The notes: generated from the sequence alone by a model not told the origin. A stretch of DNA of 9,535 nt from Streptomycetales bacterium (GCA_025361995.1 JANYIP010000058.1:1-9535), one strand, 5' to 3'. Counted from the first letter of the stretch, positions 1 to 7,409 are shown. Numbers and translations are program-made.

Positions 1-52
1 TCTTGAGAGATGTCCCCTCCGCAACGGCGTGTCGCGGGAACATCTCTCAAGA
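1..52 (-). terminator. Perfect inverted repeat just after the Mur ligase stop; likely terminator, possibly an element end
   Basis: Positions 1-13 and 40-52 are perfect reverse complements (13 bp). Positions 14-16 and 36-38 add three more pairs across a one-base bulge at 39. The 52-side arm begins at the base directly after the TGA stop (53-55) of the minus-strand Mur ligase gene, so the transcript would fold right at the end of the operon. The arms are markedly less GC-rich than the surroundings. The T-tract that would confirm an intrinsic terminator would lie left of position 1 and cannot be seen. The repeat may also continue past the window edge, so a transposon end or dispersed repeat is not excluded. 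Confidence 0.55.
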
Positions 53-1729
53 TCAACGCGGCGGTGGCGGGGGTGGGGTGGTGGGTAGAGCGCCGGACTC
101 GGCGAGCCAGGTGTAGATCTCCTCGCGCTCTGCGTGGCACATGACGGCGACCACGTCACCGGCCGTCGACCGCGCGAGCAACGTACCGAGCCCGTCGAGC
201 TCGGTCGGCTCTTCGGCGAGCTCGTGGACCCCGACCTCAGCGGCGCCAGCGCGATAGAGCGCGGCCATCTCGGAGAACGTACGCCCGCGCAGGTAGCGCT
301 CCTTGTGGCCGATGACGACGTCGTCCACGCCACGGGCCGCCATGGCAGCGACGGCGAGGAGGACATCGTCCTGGCGGTCGCCGGCGATACCCATCACCAG
401 CCGGGTGGACGCCCCTGGCACCCGCAGGCCGTTCATCACGGCGATCAGCGCTTCGAGTCCGGCCTCGTTGTGGGCGAGGTCGACCACGACGGTGACACCG
501 CCGAGGTCGAAGAGATTCATCCGCCCCGGGTTGTCGGCGGCGTCAGGCTGGAACGTCCGCAAGCCCTCGACCACAGCGGCACGCGGCAGCCCCAGGGCCA
601 GCCCTCCGGCAGCCGCAGCGAGCGCGTTGGCGACGTTGTGCAGAGAGAGACCCGCCAACGTCAGGGGCACGTCGAGGACGGGCACGAGGTGATCGGGCTC
701 TGCCCCCGCCTCGAGGATGACGAGGTCACCGTCCAGCACCGTCGCGCCCCGGCCCCCCTCGTCCAGCGCGACCCGAAGGGACGGCGAGGCGGGGTCGAGC
801 GAGAAGACCCAGGCCCGGGCCTTCGACTGGGTACGCATGGCGAAGGTCCGCGGGTCGTCGCCGTTGAGCACCGTCCAGCCGCGGGCTCGGGTGACGCCGA
901 CGATGATGGCCTTGACCTCGGCGAGCTGGTCCAGGGTGTCGATCCCCTGCAGGCCCAGGTGGTCGGCGGTCACGTTGGTGACGACGGAGACGTCGTTGTG
1001 GGCGACGCCCATCCCCCGCAGCAGCAGCCCGCCCCGGGCCGTCTCAAGGACCGCTACCTGCAGGCCGCGCTCGGCGAGCACCCGCCGGGCACCGCCCGGC
1101 CCGGACCAGTCGCCGGCCTCGACCATCACGCCGGACAGGTAGATGCCGTCCGTGTTGGTCCAGCCGGTGGTACGGCCTGCGGTCCTCGCCAGGTGGGCTA
1201 GCAGCCGGGTCACGGTGGTCTTCCCGTTGGTACCGGTGACCGAAACGATCGGGATCCGCGGCGCGGGCAGATCCGGCCCGGGACCGGGCTCGGCGGCCGC
1301 GACGCGGGCTCCGGCGGCAGCAACCAAGCCGGCGACAGGTTGCGCCGAGCGGGCCGCGGCGATCAGCGACTCGAGAAGCTCCGCGACGGTCTCGCCCAAG
1401 GCCTGCGCGCGGCCCCGGTGGCGCCACGGGTAGGCGACGACGACCGACGCGGGATCGGCGCCGGCCCGGATCCGGATGGCCAGCCGGGTCGTACCGGCAG
1501 CCTTGGCCACTGCGCGGACCGTGCCGCGCGCCACCCGCTCGAGGAGCAGCTGGCGCTGCCCGCTGTCAGGCTCGCCCGGCGAAGCCACCCGGATCCCGAC
1601 CGACCGGGCGAGCCGGGTGGCGGCCGCGGCGTCCAGAGCAGTACCCGACGACAGGTCGAGCGTCAGCTTCACGGTGGGCCGCGGGAAATAGAGGTTCGGC
1701 CCGTCGAGAAAGCGCAGCTCGGTCAGCAC
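53..1729 (-). CDS. Mur ligase family protein, cyanophycin-synthetase-like but without an ATP-grasp domain
   Basis: This 558-residue protein belongs to the Mur ligase superfamily, ATP-dependent amide-bond ligases acting in the cytoplasm. Visible motifs are the P-loop GTNGKTT at 166-172, ETARGG at 229-234 (typical of the cyanophycin synthetase Mur module), the N-x3-DHLG segment at 252-259, the HNVANA segment at 364-369, and DLAHN at 417-421 opening the C-terminal domain. The first ~150 residues carry GPN near residue 10, an LDL strand, an RV-x-GT segment (66-70) and a VVVAY-x-GR-A segment (96-108). These recall the N-terminal domain of CphA. In CphA an ATP-grasp domain of about 300 residues follows; here the P-loop comes almost at once, so that domain is absent. 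The tail is a six-proline run. The GTG start lies 6 nt after the fabI stop with only a weak ribosome site, suggesting translational coupling. The substrate is unknown, and cyanophycin synthesis should not be assumed. Confidence 0.85.
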   Translation of the reverse strand: MLTELRFLDGPNLYFPRPTVKLTLDLSSGTALDAAAATRLARSVGIRVASPGEPDSGQRQLLLERVARGTVRAVAKAAGTTRLAIRIRAGADPASVVVAYPWRHRGRAQALGETVAELLESLIAAARSAQPVAGLVAAAGARVAAAEPGPGPDLPAPRIPIVSVTGTNGKTTVTRLLAHLARTAGRTTGWTNTDGIYLSGVMVEAGDWSGPGGARRVLAERGLQVAVLETARGGLLLRGMGVAHNDVSVVTNVTADHLGLQGIDTLDQLAEVKAIIVGVTRARGWTVLNGDDPRTFAMRTQSKARAWVFSLDPASPSLRVALDEGGRGATVLDGDLVILEAGAEPDHLVPVLDVPLTLAGLSLHNVANALAAAAGGLALGLPRAAVVEGLRTFQPDAADNPGRMNLFDLGGVTVVVDLAHNEAGLEALIAVMNGLRVPGASTRLVMGIAGDRQDDVLLAVAAMAARGVDDVVIGHKERYLRGRTFSEMAALYRAGAAEVGVHELAEEPTELDGLGTLLARSTAGDVVAVMCHAEREEIYTWLAESGALPTTPPPPPPR

Positions 1730-1735
1730 GTGTGG

Positions 1736-2503
1736 TCAGGCACCCATCGCGTGCACACCGCCGTCGACGTGCACGATCTCGCCCGTGGTGGCCGGGAACC
1801 AGTCGGAGAGGAGCGCGACGCAGGCGCGGGCGGCCGGCCCTGGGTCGGTGAGGTCCCACCCGATCGGTGACCGGGTGTTCCAGACCTCCTCGAACTCGTC
1901 GAAACCGGGGATCGACTTGGCGGCCATCGTCTTCAGCGGCCCCGCCGCCACGAGGTTGACCCGGATGCCACGCGGCCCGAGGTCGCGGGCGAGATAGCGT
2001 GAGGTCGACTCGAAGGCCGCCTTGGCGACACCCATCCAGTCGTACTTCGGCCAGGCGACGCTCGCGTCGAAGTCGAGCCCGACCACGGACCCGCCACCGT
2101 CCATCAGCGGCAGCGCCGCCATCGCGAGCGCCTTCAACGAGTACGCCGAGACCTGCAGCGCGGTGGCCACGTCGGCCCACTCGGTGTTGAGGAAGTTGCC
2201 GCCGAGGGCGGCCTCGGGAGCGAACCCGATGGAGTGCAGGACACCGTCGATGCCGTCGACGTGCTCGCGGACCCGGTCGGCCAGGGCGGCGAGGTCGTCG
2301 GTGCTGGTGACGTCGAGCTCGACGACGGGCGCCGGCTCCGGCAGCCGCGAGGAGATGCGGCGGGTCAGGTTGAGCACCCGACCGTACGACGTCAGCACGA
2401 CGGTCGCGCCCTGCTCTTGCGCGATCTTCGCCACGTGGAAGGCGATCGACGCGTCGGTGAGCACGCCTGTCACGAGCACGCGCTTGCCGTCCAAGATGCC
2501 CAT
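1736..2503 (-). CDS. fabI: Enoyl-[acyl-carrier-protein] reductase (NADH), InhA/FabI type
   Basis: This 255-residue SDR-fold enzyme catalyses the final reduction of each fatty-acid elongation cycle (trans-2-enoyl-ACP to acyl-ACP). The N-terminus has the FabI-type dinucleotide signature TGVLTDASIAFHVA (12-25) in place of TGxxxGIG. It continues with HSIGF at 90-94, where the Ser corresponds to the isoniazid-resistance serine of InhA, and GLDFD at 142-146. Catalytic Tyr154 and Lys161 are spaced Y-x6-K as in InhA, with Phe145 in the position of InhA Phe149. NLVAAGPLKTMA (183-194) precedes a short substrate-binding loop, about ten residues shorter than I recall for mycobacterial InhA. The C-terminus has GEIVHVDGG. 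The ATG start has a GGGG ribosome site five bases upstream (2509-2512). The gene lies 19 nt after fabG and 6 nt before the Mur ligase gene, so all three are probably one transcript. Confidence 0.95.
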   Translation of the reverse strand: MGILDGKRVLVTGVLTDASIAFHVAKIAQEQGATVVLTSYGRVLNLTRRISSRLPEPAPVVELDVTSTDDLAALADRVREHVDGIDGVLHSIGFAPEAALGGNFLNTEWADVATALQVSAYSLKALAMAALPLMDGGGSVVGLDFDASVAWPKYDWMGVAKAAFESTSRYLARDLGPRGIRVNLVAAGPLKTMAAKSIPGFDEFEEVWNTRSPIGWDLTDPGPAARACVALLSDWFPATTGEIVHVDGGVHAMGA

Positions 2504-2522
2504 CAGTTCCCCATCTTCTCGG

Positions 2523-3227
2523 TTAGTGACCCATGCCCAGTCCGCCGTCGACCGGGATCACGGCCCCCGTGATGTACGCGGCTTCCTCCGACGCCAGGAA
2601 CCGTACGACGCCGGCGACCTCGTCCGGCGACGCGTAGCGCCCGAGCGGCACCTGGCCGACTATCTCGGCCCGGCGCTCGTCGCCGAGCGCGGCGGTCATG
2701 TCGGTGTCGACGAAGCCGGGGGCCACCACGTTGGCGGTGATGCTGCGCGAGCCGAGCTCACGCGCCAGCGAGCGGGCGAGCCCGACAAGGCCGGACTTGG
2801 ACGCGGCGTAGTTGGCCTGGCCGGCCGACCCCGACAGCCCGACGACGGACGAGACGAAGATCAGCCGCCCCCGGCGAGCCCGCAGCATGGACTTGCTCGC
2901 CCGTTTGGCCACCCGGAAACCTCCAGTGAGGTTGGTGTCGAGGACGGAGGTCCAGTCGTCCTCCGACATCCGCAGCAGCAGGGTGTCGTGGGTGATGCCG
3001 GCGTTGGCCACGAGCACCTCGACCGGCCCGTGCTCCGCCTCGACCGCGGTGAACGCTGCGTCGACCGAAGCCGTGTCGGTGACGTCGCAGGCGACCGCGA
3101 ACAGCCCGTCCGGCGCCTGCCCCGAGCGTGAGGTGACCGCCACAGCATCGCCGGCCTCAGCGAAGGCGCGTGCGATCGCCAGCCCGATCCCCCGGCTCCC
3201 ACCGGTCACCAGCACCGACCGCGCCAC
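2523..3227 (-). CDS. fabG: 3-oxoacyl-[acyl-carrier-protein] reductase (FabG, SDR family)
   Basis: This 234-residue classical short-chain dehydrogenase reduces 3-oxoacyl-ACP with NADPH in type II fatty-acid synthesis. It shows the cofactor motif TGGSRGIG (8-15), NAG (75-77), catalytic Asn99, Ser127, Tyr140 and Lys144 (within QANYAASK), PGFVDTDM (170-177) and the C-terminal GAVIPVDGG (221-229). Length is slightly under the usual ~245. The reading frame is open far upstream, to 4184, but that extension is the shadow of the opposite-strand dehydrogenase. The GTG at 3227 is chosen because the SDR fold begins there and a strong AGGGAGG ribosome site lies five bases upstream (3233-3239). It is the first gene of fabG-fabI-Mur ligase and diverges from the dehydrogenase gene across 63 bp. 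FabG-like enzymes vary in substrate, but adjacency to an enoyl-ACP reductase supports the fatty-acid role. Confidence 0.93.
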   Translation of the reverse strand: MARSVLVTGGSRGIGLAIARAFAEAGDAVAVTSRSGQAPDGLFAVACDVTDTASVDAAFTAVEAEHGPVEVLVANAGITHDTLLLRMSEDDWTSVLDTNLTGGFRVAKRASKSMLRARRGRLIFVSSVVGLSGSAGQANYAASKSGLVGLARSLARELGSRSITANVVAPGFVDTDMTAALGDERRAEIVGQVPLGRYASPDEVAGVVRFLASEEAAYITGAVIPVDGGLGMGH

Positions 3228-3232
3228 GCGAG

Positions 3233-3239
3233 CCTCCCT
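3233..3239 (-). promoter_or_regulatory. Ribosome binding site deciding the fabG start
   Basis: The minus strand reads AGGGAGG here, ending five bases before the GTG at 3227. It fixes the fabG start within a frame that stays open for another ~950 bases upstream. Confidence 0.8.
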
Positions 3240-3255
3240 GTCTTGACTGGGCGCG

Positions 3256-3284
3256 ACGCTAGCGCACCGCGGGGAACATAAGGT
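3256..3284. promoter_or_regulatory. Divergent promoter region between fabG and the dehydrogenase gene
   Basis: The 63-bp gap between the divergent starts contains TAAGGT at 3279-3284 on the plus strand. It fits the TANNNT -10 consensus and sits exactly six bases before the ATG at 3291, the spacing expected for a leaderless transcript. On the minus strand TAGCGT (3261-3256) is a candidate -10 for fabG, giving a leader of roughly 20 nt. An 8-bp palindrome, CGCTAGCG (3257-3264), overlaps it. No convincing -35 is visible for either direction. This is assigned from consensus and position only. Confidence 0.4.
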
Positions 3285-3290
3285 CGGGGG

Positions 3291-4244
3291 ATGCGTGCCA
3301 TCCAGATCACTGCCTTCGGCGGCCCCGAGGTCCTCGAGCTCGCCGACCTGCCCGATCCGGTTGCGGGGAACGGCCTCGAGCTGATCGAGGTCGACGCCGC
3401 CGGGGTCAACTACGCGGACACCCACGCCACCGACGACTCGTACCTGTCGAAGCAGACGCTCCCGATGGTTCCCGGTGGCGAGGTCGTGGGCCGCGACGCC
3501 AGCGGCCGGCGGGTCCTGGCAGCGGTCACCGGCGGGTACGCCGAGAAGGCGCTGGCCTACCCGGCCATGACGTACCCGGTCCCGGACGGGGTCGACGACG
3601 TGGCCGCGCTGGCGATGCTGGTCCAGGGCGCTACCGCCTGGCACCTGCTCCGCACGTCGACCCACCTGGTGGCAGGCGAGTCGGTCGTCGTGCACGCGGC
3701 CGCCGGGGGGGTCGGAACCCTGGCGGTCCAGCTCGCCAAGGCCTGGGGCGCCGGCCGGGTGATCGCCACCGCCTCGACGGACGAGAAGCGCGCGCTCGCA
3801 CTCGAGCTCGGCGCCGACGTCGCCGTCAGCGGCGAGGCCGAGGGGCTGCGCGACCGCCTGCGCGAGGCCAACGGCGGATCGTCGGTCGACGTCGTCCTGG
3901 AGATGACCGGCGGGGCCGTCTTCGACGCGTCGCTGGCGGCACTGGCGCCGTTCGGGCGGCTGGTGACGTTCGGGATGGCCGGCCGCACTCCCCCGTCGCC
4001 GATCAGTGCGGGCGAGCTGATGGGGCGCTCGCGCGCGGTGATCGGCTTCTGGCTGGCGCACTGCTTCGCGCGGCCGGCGATGATGACCGGGCCGCTGGCC
4101 GAGCTCTTCACGATGGTCGAGACGGGCGCACTGCGGGTCGTCGACGGTGGGAGGTACCGACTGGCCGATGCTCGTGTCGCCCACCAGGATCTCCTTGCAC
4201 GTCGTACGGTGGGCAAGATCGTGTTGGACGTTCGAGGGGACTGA
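3291..4244 (+). CDS. Zinc-free quinone oxidoreductase-type alcohol dehydrogenase (MDR family)
   Basis: This 317-residue medium-chain dehydrogenase/reductase is closest in layout to NADPH:quinone oxidoreductases (zeta-crystallin type). The N-terminal GroES-like domain starts MRAIQITAFGGPEVLEL. VDAAGVNYADT (34-44) and PGGEVVG (61-67) follow. The Rossmann nucleotide motif AAAGGVG is at 136-142, and the C-terminal VGKIVLDV segment is typical of the family. There are no structural-zinc cysteines and no catalytic Cys/His pair, so it is probably a zinc-independent NADPH oxidoreductase; the substrate cannot be read from sequence. The stop (4242-4244) is two bases before the tldD start, so the gene likely heads the tldD-tldE transcript. 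The start lacks a canonical upstream ribosome site at normal spacing but has TAAGGT six bases before it, suggesting a leaderless mRNA. Confidence 0.9.
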   Translation: MRAIQITAFGGPEVLELADLPDPVAGNGLELIEVDAAGVNYADTHATDDSYLSKQTLPMVPGGEVVGRDASGRRVLAAVTGGYAEKALAYPAMTYPVPDGVDDVAALAMLVQGATAWHLLRTSTHLVAGESVVVHAAAGGVGTLAVQLAKAWGAGRVIATASTDEKRALALELGADVAVSGEAEGLRDRLREANGGSSVDVVLEMTGGAVFDASLAALAPFGRLVTFGMAGRTPPSPISAGELMGRSRAVIGFWLAHCFARPAMMTGPLAELFTMVETGALRVVDGGRYRLADARVAHQDLLARRTVGKIVLDVRGD

Positions 4245-4246
4245 GT

Positions 4247-5773
4247 GTGTCGCACGGGATCGACAGCGAGTTCGGGGACCTTCCGCTGCGGCAGCTGTCC
4301 GACGCCGCCCTGGCCCGCTGCGCGGAGCTGGGCGTCGAGCACGCCGACGTCCGGATCGAGCGCACCCGCAGCCAGCTCCTGCGGCTGCGAGACGGCCGAC
4401 CCGAGGGCAGCAGCGACGGCGAGGACACCGGTTTCGCGGTGCGCGTCGTCCACGACGGCTCGTGGGGGTTCGCGGCGTCGGTCGACCTCGCGGTCGACGA
4501 CGCCATAAGGGTCGCCGAGCAAGCCGTCCAGATGGCCCGGCTGAGCCGACCGCTATCGACCGAGCGGGTCGAGCTGGCCCCCGAACCGGTCTACCGCGAC
4601 GCCGTCTACGTCTCCTCGTACGAGATCGACCCGACGCAGGTCCCCGAGTCCGAGAAGGCCGCTCTGCTCGCGGAGTGGAGCCGCCAGCTCCTCGCCGAGG
4701 CCGGCGTCGACCACGTCGATGCCAGCGTGTACGCGGTGAAGGAGAACACCTACTACGCCGACAGCGCCGGCACGTCGGCGACGCAGCAGCGGGTACGCAT
4801 CCAGCCGGAGATTAACCTGGTCGGGATCGACCCCGAGACCGGCGCGTTCGACACGATGCGCACGATCGCCCCTCCGGCCGGTCGCGGCTGGGAATACCTG
4901 GCCGGGTCCCCTTCGGGCGTGGACAGCGGCTGGGACTGGGCCAGCGAGCTCGCCGAGCTGCCCGAGCTGCTGCGCGAACGCCTGGCGGCGCCGACGGTCG
5001 AGGCCGGTCGCTACGACCTGGTGATCCACCCCTCGAACCTGTGGCTCACCGTCCACGAGTCCGTCGGCCATGCCACCGAGCTCGACCGCGCCCTGGGTTA
5101 CGAGGCCAACTACGCGGGCACGTCCTTCGCGACCTTCGACAAGCTGGGCTCGCTGCACTACGGCTCCGACCTCATGCACGTGACCGGCGACCGTACCGTC
5201 GAGCACGGCCTGTCGACCGTCGGCTTCGACGACGAGGGGGTAGCCGCCCAGCAGTGGGACATCATCGCGGGCGGAGTCCTGGTGGGGTACCAGCTCGACC
5301 GGAACATGGCCAGGCAAAAGGGTTTCGCGCGGTCGAACGGGTGCGCCTTCGCCGACTCCGCCCTGCACGTGCCGATCCAGCGGATGCCCAACGTCTCGCT
5401 GCAGCCAGCGGCCGACGGCCCGACCCTCGAAGCCCTGATCGACGCGGCCGGCGACGGGCTCTACATCGTCGGCGACAAGAGCTGGTCGATCGACATGCAG
5501 CGCTACAACTTCCAGTTCACCGCGCAGCGCTTCTACCGGATCCGCGGCGGCCGGCTGGCCGGTCAGGTCAAGGATGCGGCGTACCAGGCCAACACCACCG
5601 ACTTCTGGGGATCGATGTCAGCGGTCGGCGGGCCCAGCACGTACCTGCTGGCGGGGGCGTTCAACTGCGGCAAGGGGCAGCCGGGTCAGGTTGCTGCGGT
5701 CAGTCACGGCGCTCCTGCCGCGCTGTTCCGTGGCATCAACGTGCTCAACACGGTGCAGGAGGCCGGCCGATGA
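4247..5773 (+). CDS. tldD: TldD family metalloprotease subunit (catalytic)
   Basis: This 508-residue TldD/PmbA family protein is the catalytic partner of a TldD-TldE heteromeric zinc protease that degrades unfolded peptides and in some bacteria trims modified peptides. The zinc motif HEXXXH is present as HESVGH (270-275). A conserved Cys474 in FNCGKGQPG is in the right C-terminal region to be the third metal ligand. The N-terminal region (about 15-180) contains VRVVHDGSWGFAAS, the usual substrate-channel domain of the family. Length is near the family norm of ~480-510. The GTG start at 4247 follows the ribosome site GAGGGGA (4234-4240) at six-base spacing. The gene follows the dehydrogenase stop by two bases and overlaps tldE by four, so the pair is translationally coupled. 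No peptide-precursor gene is visible nearby, which favours a housekeeping role. Confidence 0.93.
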   Translation: MSHGIDSEFGDLPLRQLSDAALARCAELGVEHADVRIERTRSQLLRLRDGRPEGSSDGEDTGFAVRVVHDGSWGFAASVDLAVDDAIRVAEQAVQMARLSRPLSTERVELAPEPVYRDAVYVSSYEIDPTQVPESEKAALLAEWSRQLLAEAGVDHVDASVYAVKENTYYADSAGTSATQQRVRIQPEINLVGIDPETGAFDTMRTIAPPAGRGWEYLAGSPSGVDSGWDWASELAELPELLRERLAAPTVEAGRYDLVIHPSNLWLTVHESVGHATELDRALGYEANYAGTSFATFDKLGSLHYGSDLMHVTGDRTVEHGLSTVGFDDEGVAAQQWDIIAGGVLVGYQLDRNMARQKGFARSNGCAFADSALHVPIQRMPNVSLQPAADGPTLEALIDAAGDGLYIVGDKSWSIDMQRYNFQFTAQRFYRIRGGRLAGQVKDAAYQANTTDFWGSMSAVGGPSTYLLAGAFNCGKGQPGQVAAVSHGAPAALFRGINVLNTVQEAGR

Positions 5774-7161
5774 GCCCGACCAGTGCAGCCACCCCGCAGG
5801 AGCTGGTCGAGCGGGCCCTGGCGATGTCACAGACCGACGGCTGCGTCGTCATCGCCGAGGAGACCAGCAGCACCAACCTGCGCTGGGCGGGGAACACGCT
5901 GACGACCAACGGCGAGATGCGCGGCCGCTCGCTCACGGTGATCGCGACCTCGGGCACGGCCACCGGCTCGCTCACCCGCAGCAACGTACGTCTGGACGAG
6001 GTCGAAGCTGTCGTCCGTGCCGCCGAGGAGGCCGCCCGATCCGCCGAACCCGCCGAAGACGCGCGCCCGCTCATCGCCGGCGCCGATCCGTCCGTGGGCT
6101 GGGACGATGAGCCCGCCGTGACGTCGAGCGCGGTCTTCGGTGCGTTCGCTCCGGCGCTGGGGGCTGCGTTCGAGCGCGCGCGCGGCGAGGGGCGCGAGCT
6201 CTTCGGCTTCGCCGAGCACGACGTCAGCACGACGTACCTGACGTCGTCGGCCGGGTTGCGGCTGCGGCACGTCCAGCCGTCCGGCCGGGCCGAGGTCACC
6301 GGCAAGTCGCACCGCCGGAGCCGGTCGAGCTTCGTCGGGCAGTCGACGGTCGACTTCACCGACGTCGACGTCGAGCGGCTCGAGGCCGAGGTTATCCGCC
6401 GGCTGGGCTGGGCCGCGAAGACGATCGATCTTGGGCCAGGGCGCTACGACACCGTCCTGCCCCCCACAGCGGTCGCCGACCTGATGATCTACCTGTACTG
6501 GTCCTCGTCGGCCCGTGAGGCGCACGACGGACGGACCGTCTTCAGCAAGGCCGGCGGCGGCACCAGGGTCGGCGAGCAACTGAGCCACCTCCCGGTGCGG
6601 CTCTGGAGCGACCCCGCTGCTCCCGGACTCGGTTGCGCGCCCTTCGTCGAGGCGTCCGCGTCCGGGCCCGCCTCGTCCGTCTTCGACAACGGGATCCCGC
6701 TGGGCGCGACCGACTGGATCGCGGACGGGACACTCGCTGCTCTGCTCCAGACACGGGCCTCAGCAGAGCTGACCGGGATGGCGGTCACGCCGGCGATCGA
6801 CAACCTGCTCCTGGAGGTCCCCGGCGCAACCGGGTCCACCGACGACCTCGTCGCCTCGACCAGCGGACGCGCGCTGCTCCTCACCTGCCTCTGGTACATC
6901 CGCGAGGTCGACCCGCAGACCCTGCTGCTGACCGGGCTCACCCGCGACGGGGTCCACGTCGTGGAGGACGGCGAGGTCGTGGGGACCGCCACGAACTTCC
7001 GCTTCAACGAGAGCCCGGTGGACCTGCTCGACCGGATCCAGGCCGCCTCGCAGACCCAGAACTGCCTGCCCAGGGAGTGGGGCGACTACTTCACCCGGGC
7101 GGCGATGCCGGCGCTGCGTGTCGAGGGCTTCAACATGTCCACCGTGAGCCCCGCGAACTGA
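5770..7161 (+). CDS. tldE: TldE/PmbA family protein, non-catalytic partner of TldD
   Basis: This 463-residue TldD/PmbA family member lacks any HEXXXH motif; the region after LGPGRYDTVLPPTAVADLM (221-239) carries no zinc-binding histidine pair. That is the signature of the TldE (PmbA) half of the TldD-TldE protease, which completes the chamber without catalysis. The N-terminal part has TNLRWAGNTLTTNGEMRGRSL (35-55), and the C-terminal part has LLLTGLTRDGVHVVEDGEVVG (385-405) and TNFRFNESP, both family hallmarks. The ATG at 5770 overlaps the tldD stop in an ATGA junction. AGGAGG (5757-5762) seven bases upstream selects it over the much longer open frame that runs inside tldD. The stop is ten bases from the stop of the convergent dodecin gene, with no obvious hairpin between them. 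Confidence 0.92.
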   Translation: MSPTSAATPQELVERALAMSQTDGCVVIAEETSSTNLRWAGNTLTTNGEMRGRSLTVIATSGTATGSLTRSNVRLDEVEAVVRAAEEAARSAEPAEDARPLIAGADPSVGWDDEPAVTSSAVFGAFAPALGAAFERARGEGRELFGFAEHDVSTTYLTSSAGLRLRHVQPSGRAEVTGKSHRRSRSSFVGQSTVDFTDVDVERLEAEVIRRLGWAAKTIDLGPGRYDTVLPPTAVADLMIYLYWSSSAREAHDGRTVFSKAGGGTRVGEQLSHLPVRLWSDPAAPGLGCAPFVEASASGPASSVFDNGIPLGATDWIADGTLAALLQTRASAELTGMAVTPAIDNLLLEVPGATGSTDDLVASTSGRALLLTCLWYIREVDPQTLLLTGLTRDGVHVVEDGEVVGTATNFRFNESPVDLLDRIQAASQTQNCLPREWGDYFTRAAMPALRVEGFNMSTVSPAN

Positions 7162-7171
7162 GCTTCTCCGG

Positions 7172-7384
7172 CTAGTCGTCTTCCAACCGGAAGCCGACCT
7201 TCATGCCGACCTGGACGTGCTCGATGGCGCCGTCCACGATCTGACCGCGGATCTCGGTCACCTCGAACCAGTCGAGGTGACGCAGGGTCTGGGCGGCCCG
7301 GGAGATCCCGTTCTTGATCGCCTCGTCGATCCCTTCGTCGCTCGTGCCGACGATCTCGGTCAGCCGGTACGTACGGTTCGACAT
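7172..7384 (-). CDS. Dodecin family flavin-binding protein
   Basis: This 70-residue protein matches the dodecin family: small subunits that assemble into hollow dodecamers and bind riboflavin, FMN or FAD in the cytoplasm, buffering free flavin. It begins with the typical YRLTEIVGTSDEGIDEAIKNGI segment (positions 6-27). Trp39 in LDWFEV is the aromatic residue expected to stack on the isoalloxazine ring. RGQIVDG (46-52) and the closing strand HVQVGMKVGFRLE (56-68) with Gln58 follow. The frame stays open upstream to 7447, but the ATG at 7384 is chosen because GAGGAG (7391-7396) sits six bases before it and the family starts here. The gene is convergent with tldE and divergent from the DUF3099 gene across 91 bp. 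Confidence 0.93.
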   Translation of the reverse strand: MSNRTYRLTEIVGTSDEGIDEAIKNGISRAAQTLRHLDWFEVTEIRGQIVDGAIEHVQVGMKVGFRLEDD

Positions 7385-7390
7385 CGGTGT

Positions 7391-7396
7391 CTCCTC
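7391..7396 (-). promoter_or_regulatory. Ribosome binding site deciding the dodecin start
   Basis: The minus strand reads GAGGAG here, six bases before the ATG at 7384. It excludes the 21-residue upstream extension of the open frame. Confidence 0.8.
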
Positions 7397-7409
7397 AGCT
7401 CCATGGTGT

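Noticed and set aside
134..1201. Long plus-strand open frame opposite the Mur ligase gene
   Set aside because: Its translation is low-complexity, rich in His/Gly/Arg/Asp, with no recognisable domain. It is a GC-driven shadow of a clearly conserved minus-strand gene.
3257..3264. Palindrome CGCTAGCG as an operator for the fatty-acid genes
   Set aside because: An 8-bp GC-rich palindrome is expected by chance often enough; there is no second copy and no recognised regulator site. It is mentioned only within the promoter region entry.
3228..4184. Upstream extension of the fabG frame
   Set aside because: The extension lies wholly antisense to the dehydrogenase gene and has no SDR sequence. The strong ribosome site at 3233-3239 sets the start at 3227.
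4553..5368. Minus-strand open frame inside tldD
   Set aside because: No family resemblance and it is fully antisense to a conserved gene; treated as a shadow.
4247..7161. TldD-TldE as part of a modified-peptide (RiPP) cluster
   Set aside because: No precursor peptide, cyclase, maturase or transporter is visible nearby. The neighbours are housekeeping genes, so a general proteolytic role is more likely.
7162..7171. Terminator between convergent tldE and dodecin genes
   Set aside because: The ten-base gap and flanks show no significant inverted repeat or T-tract.
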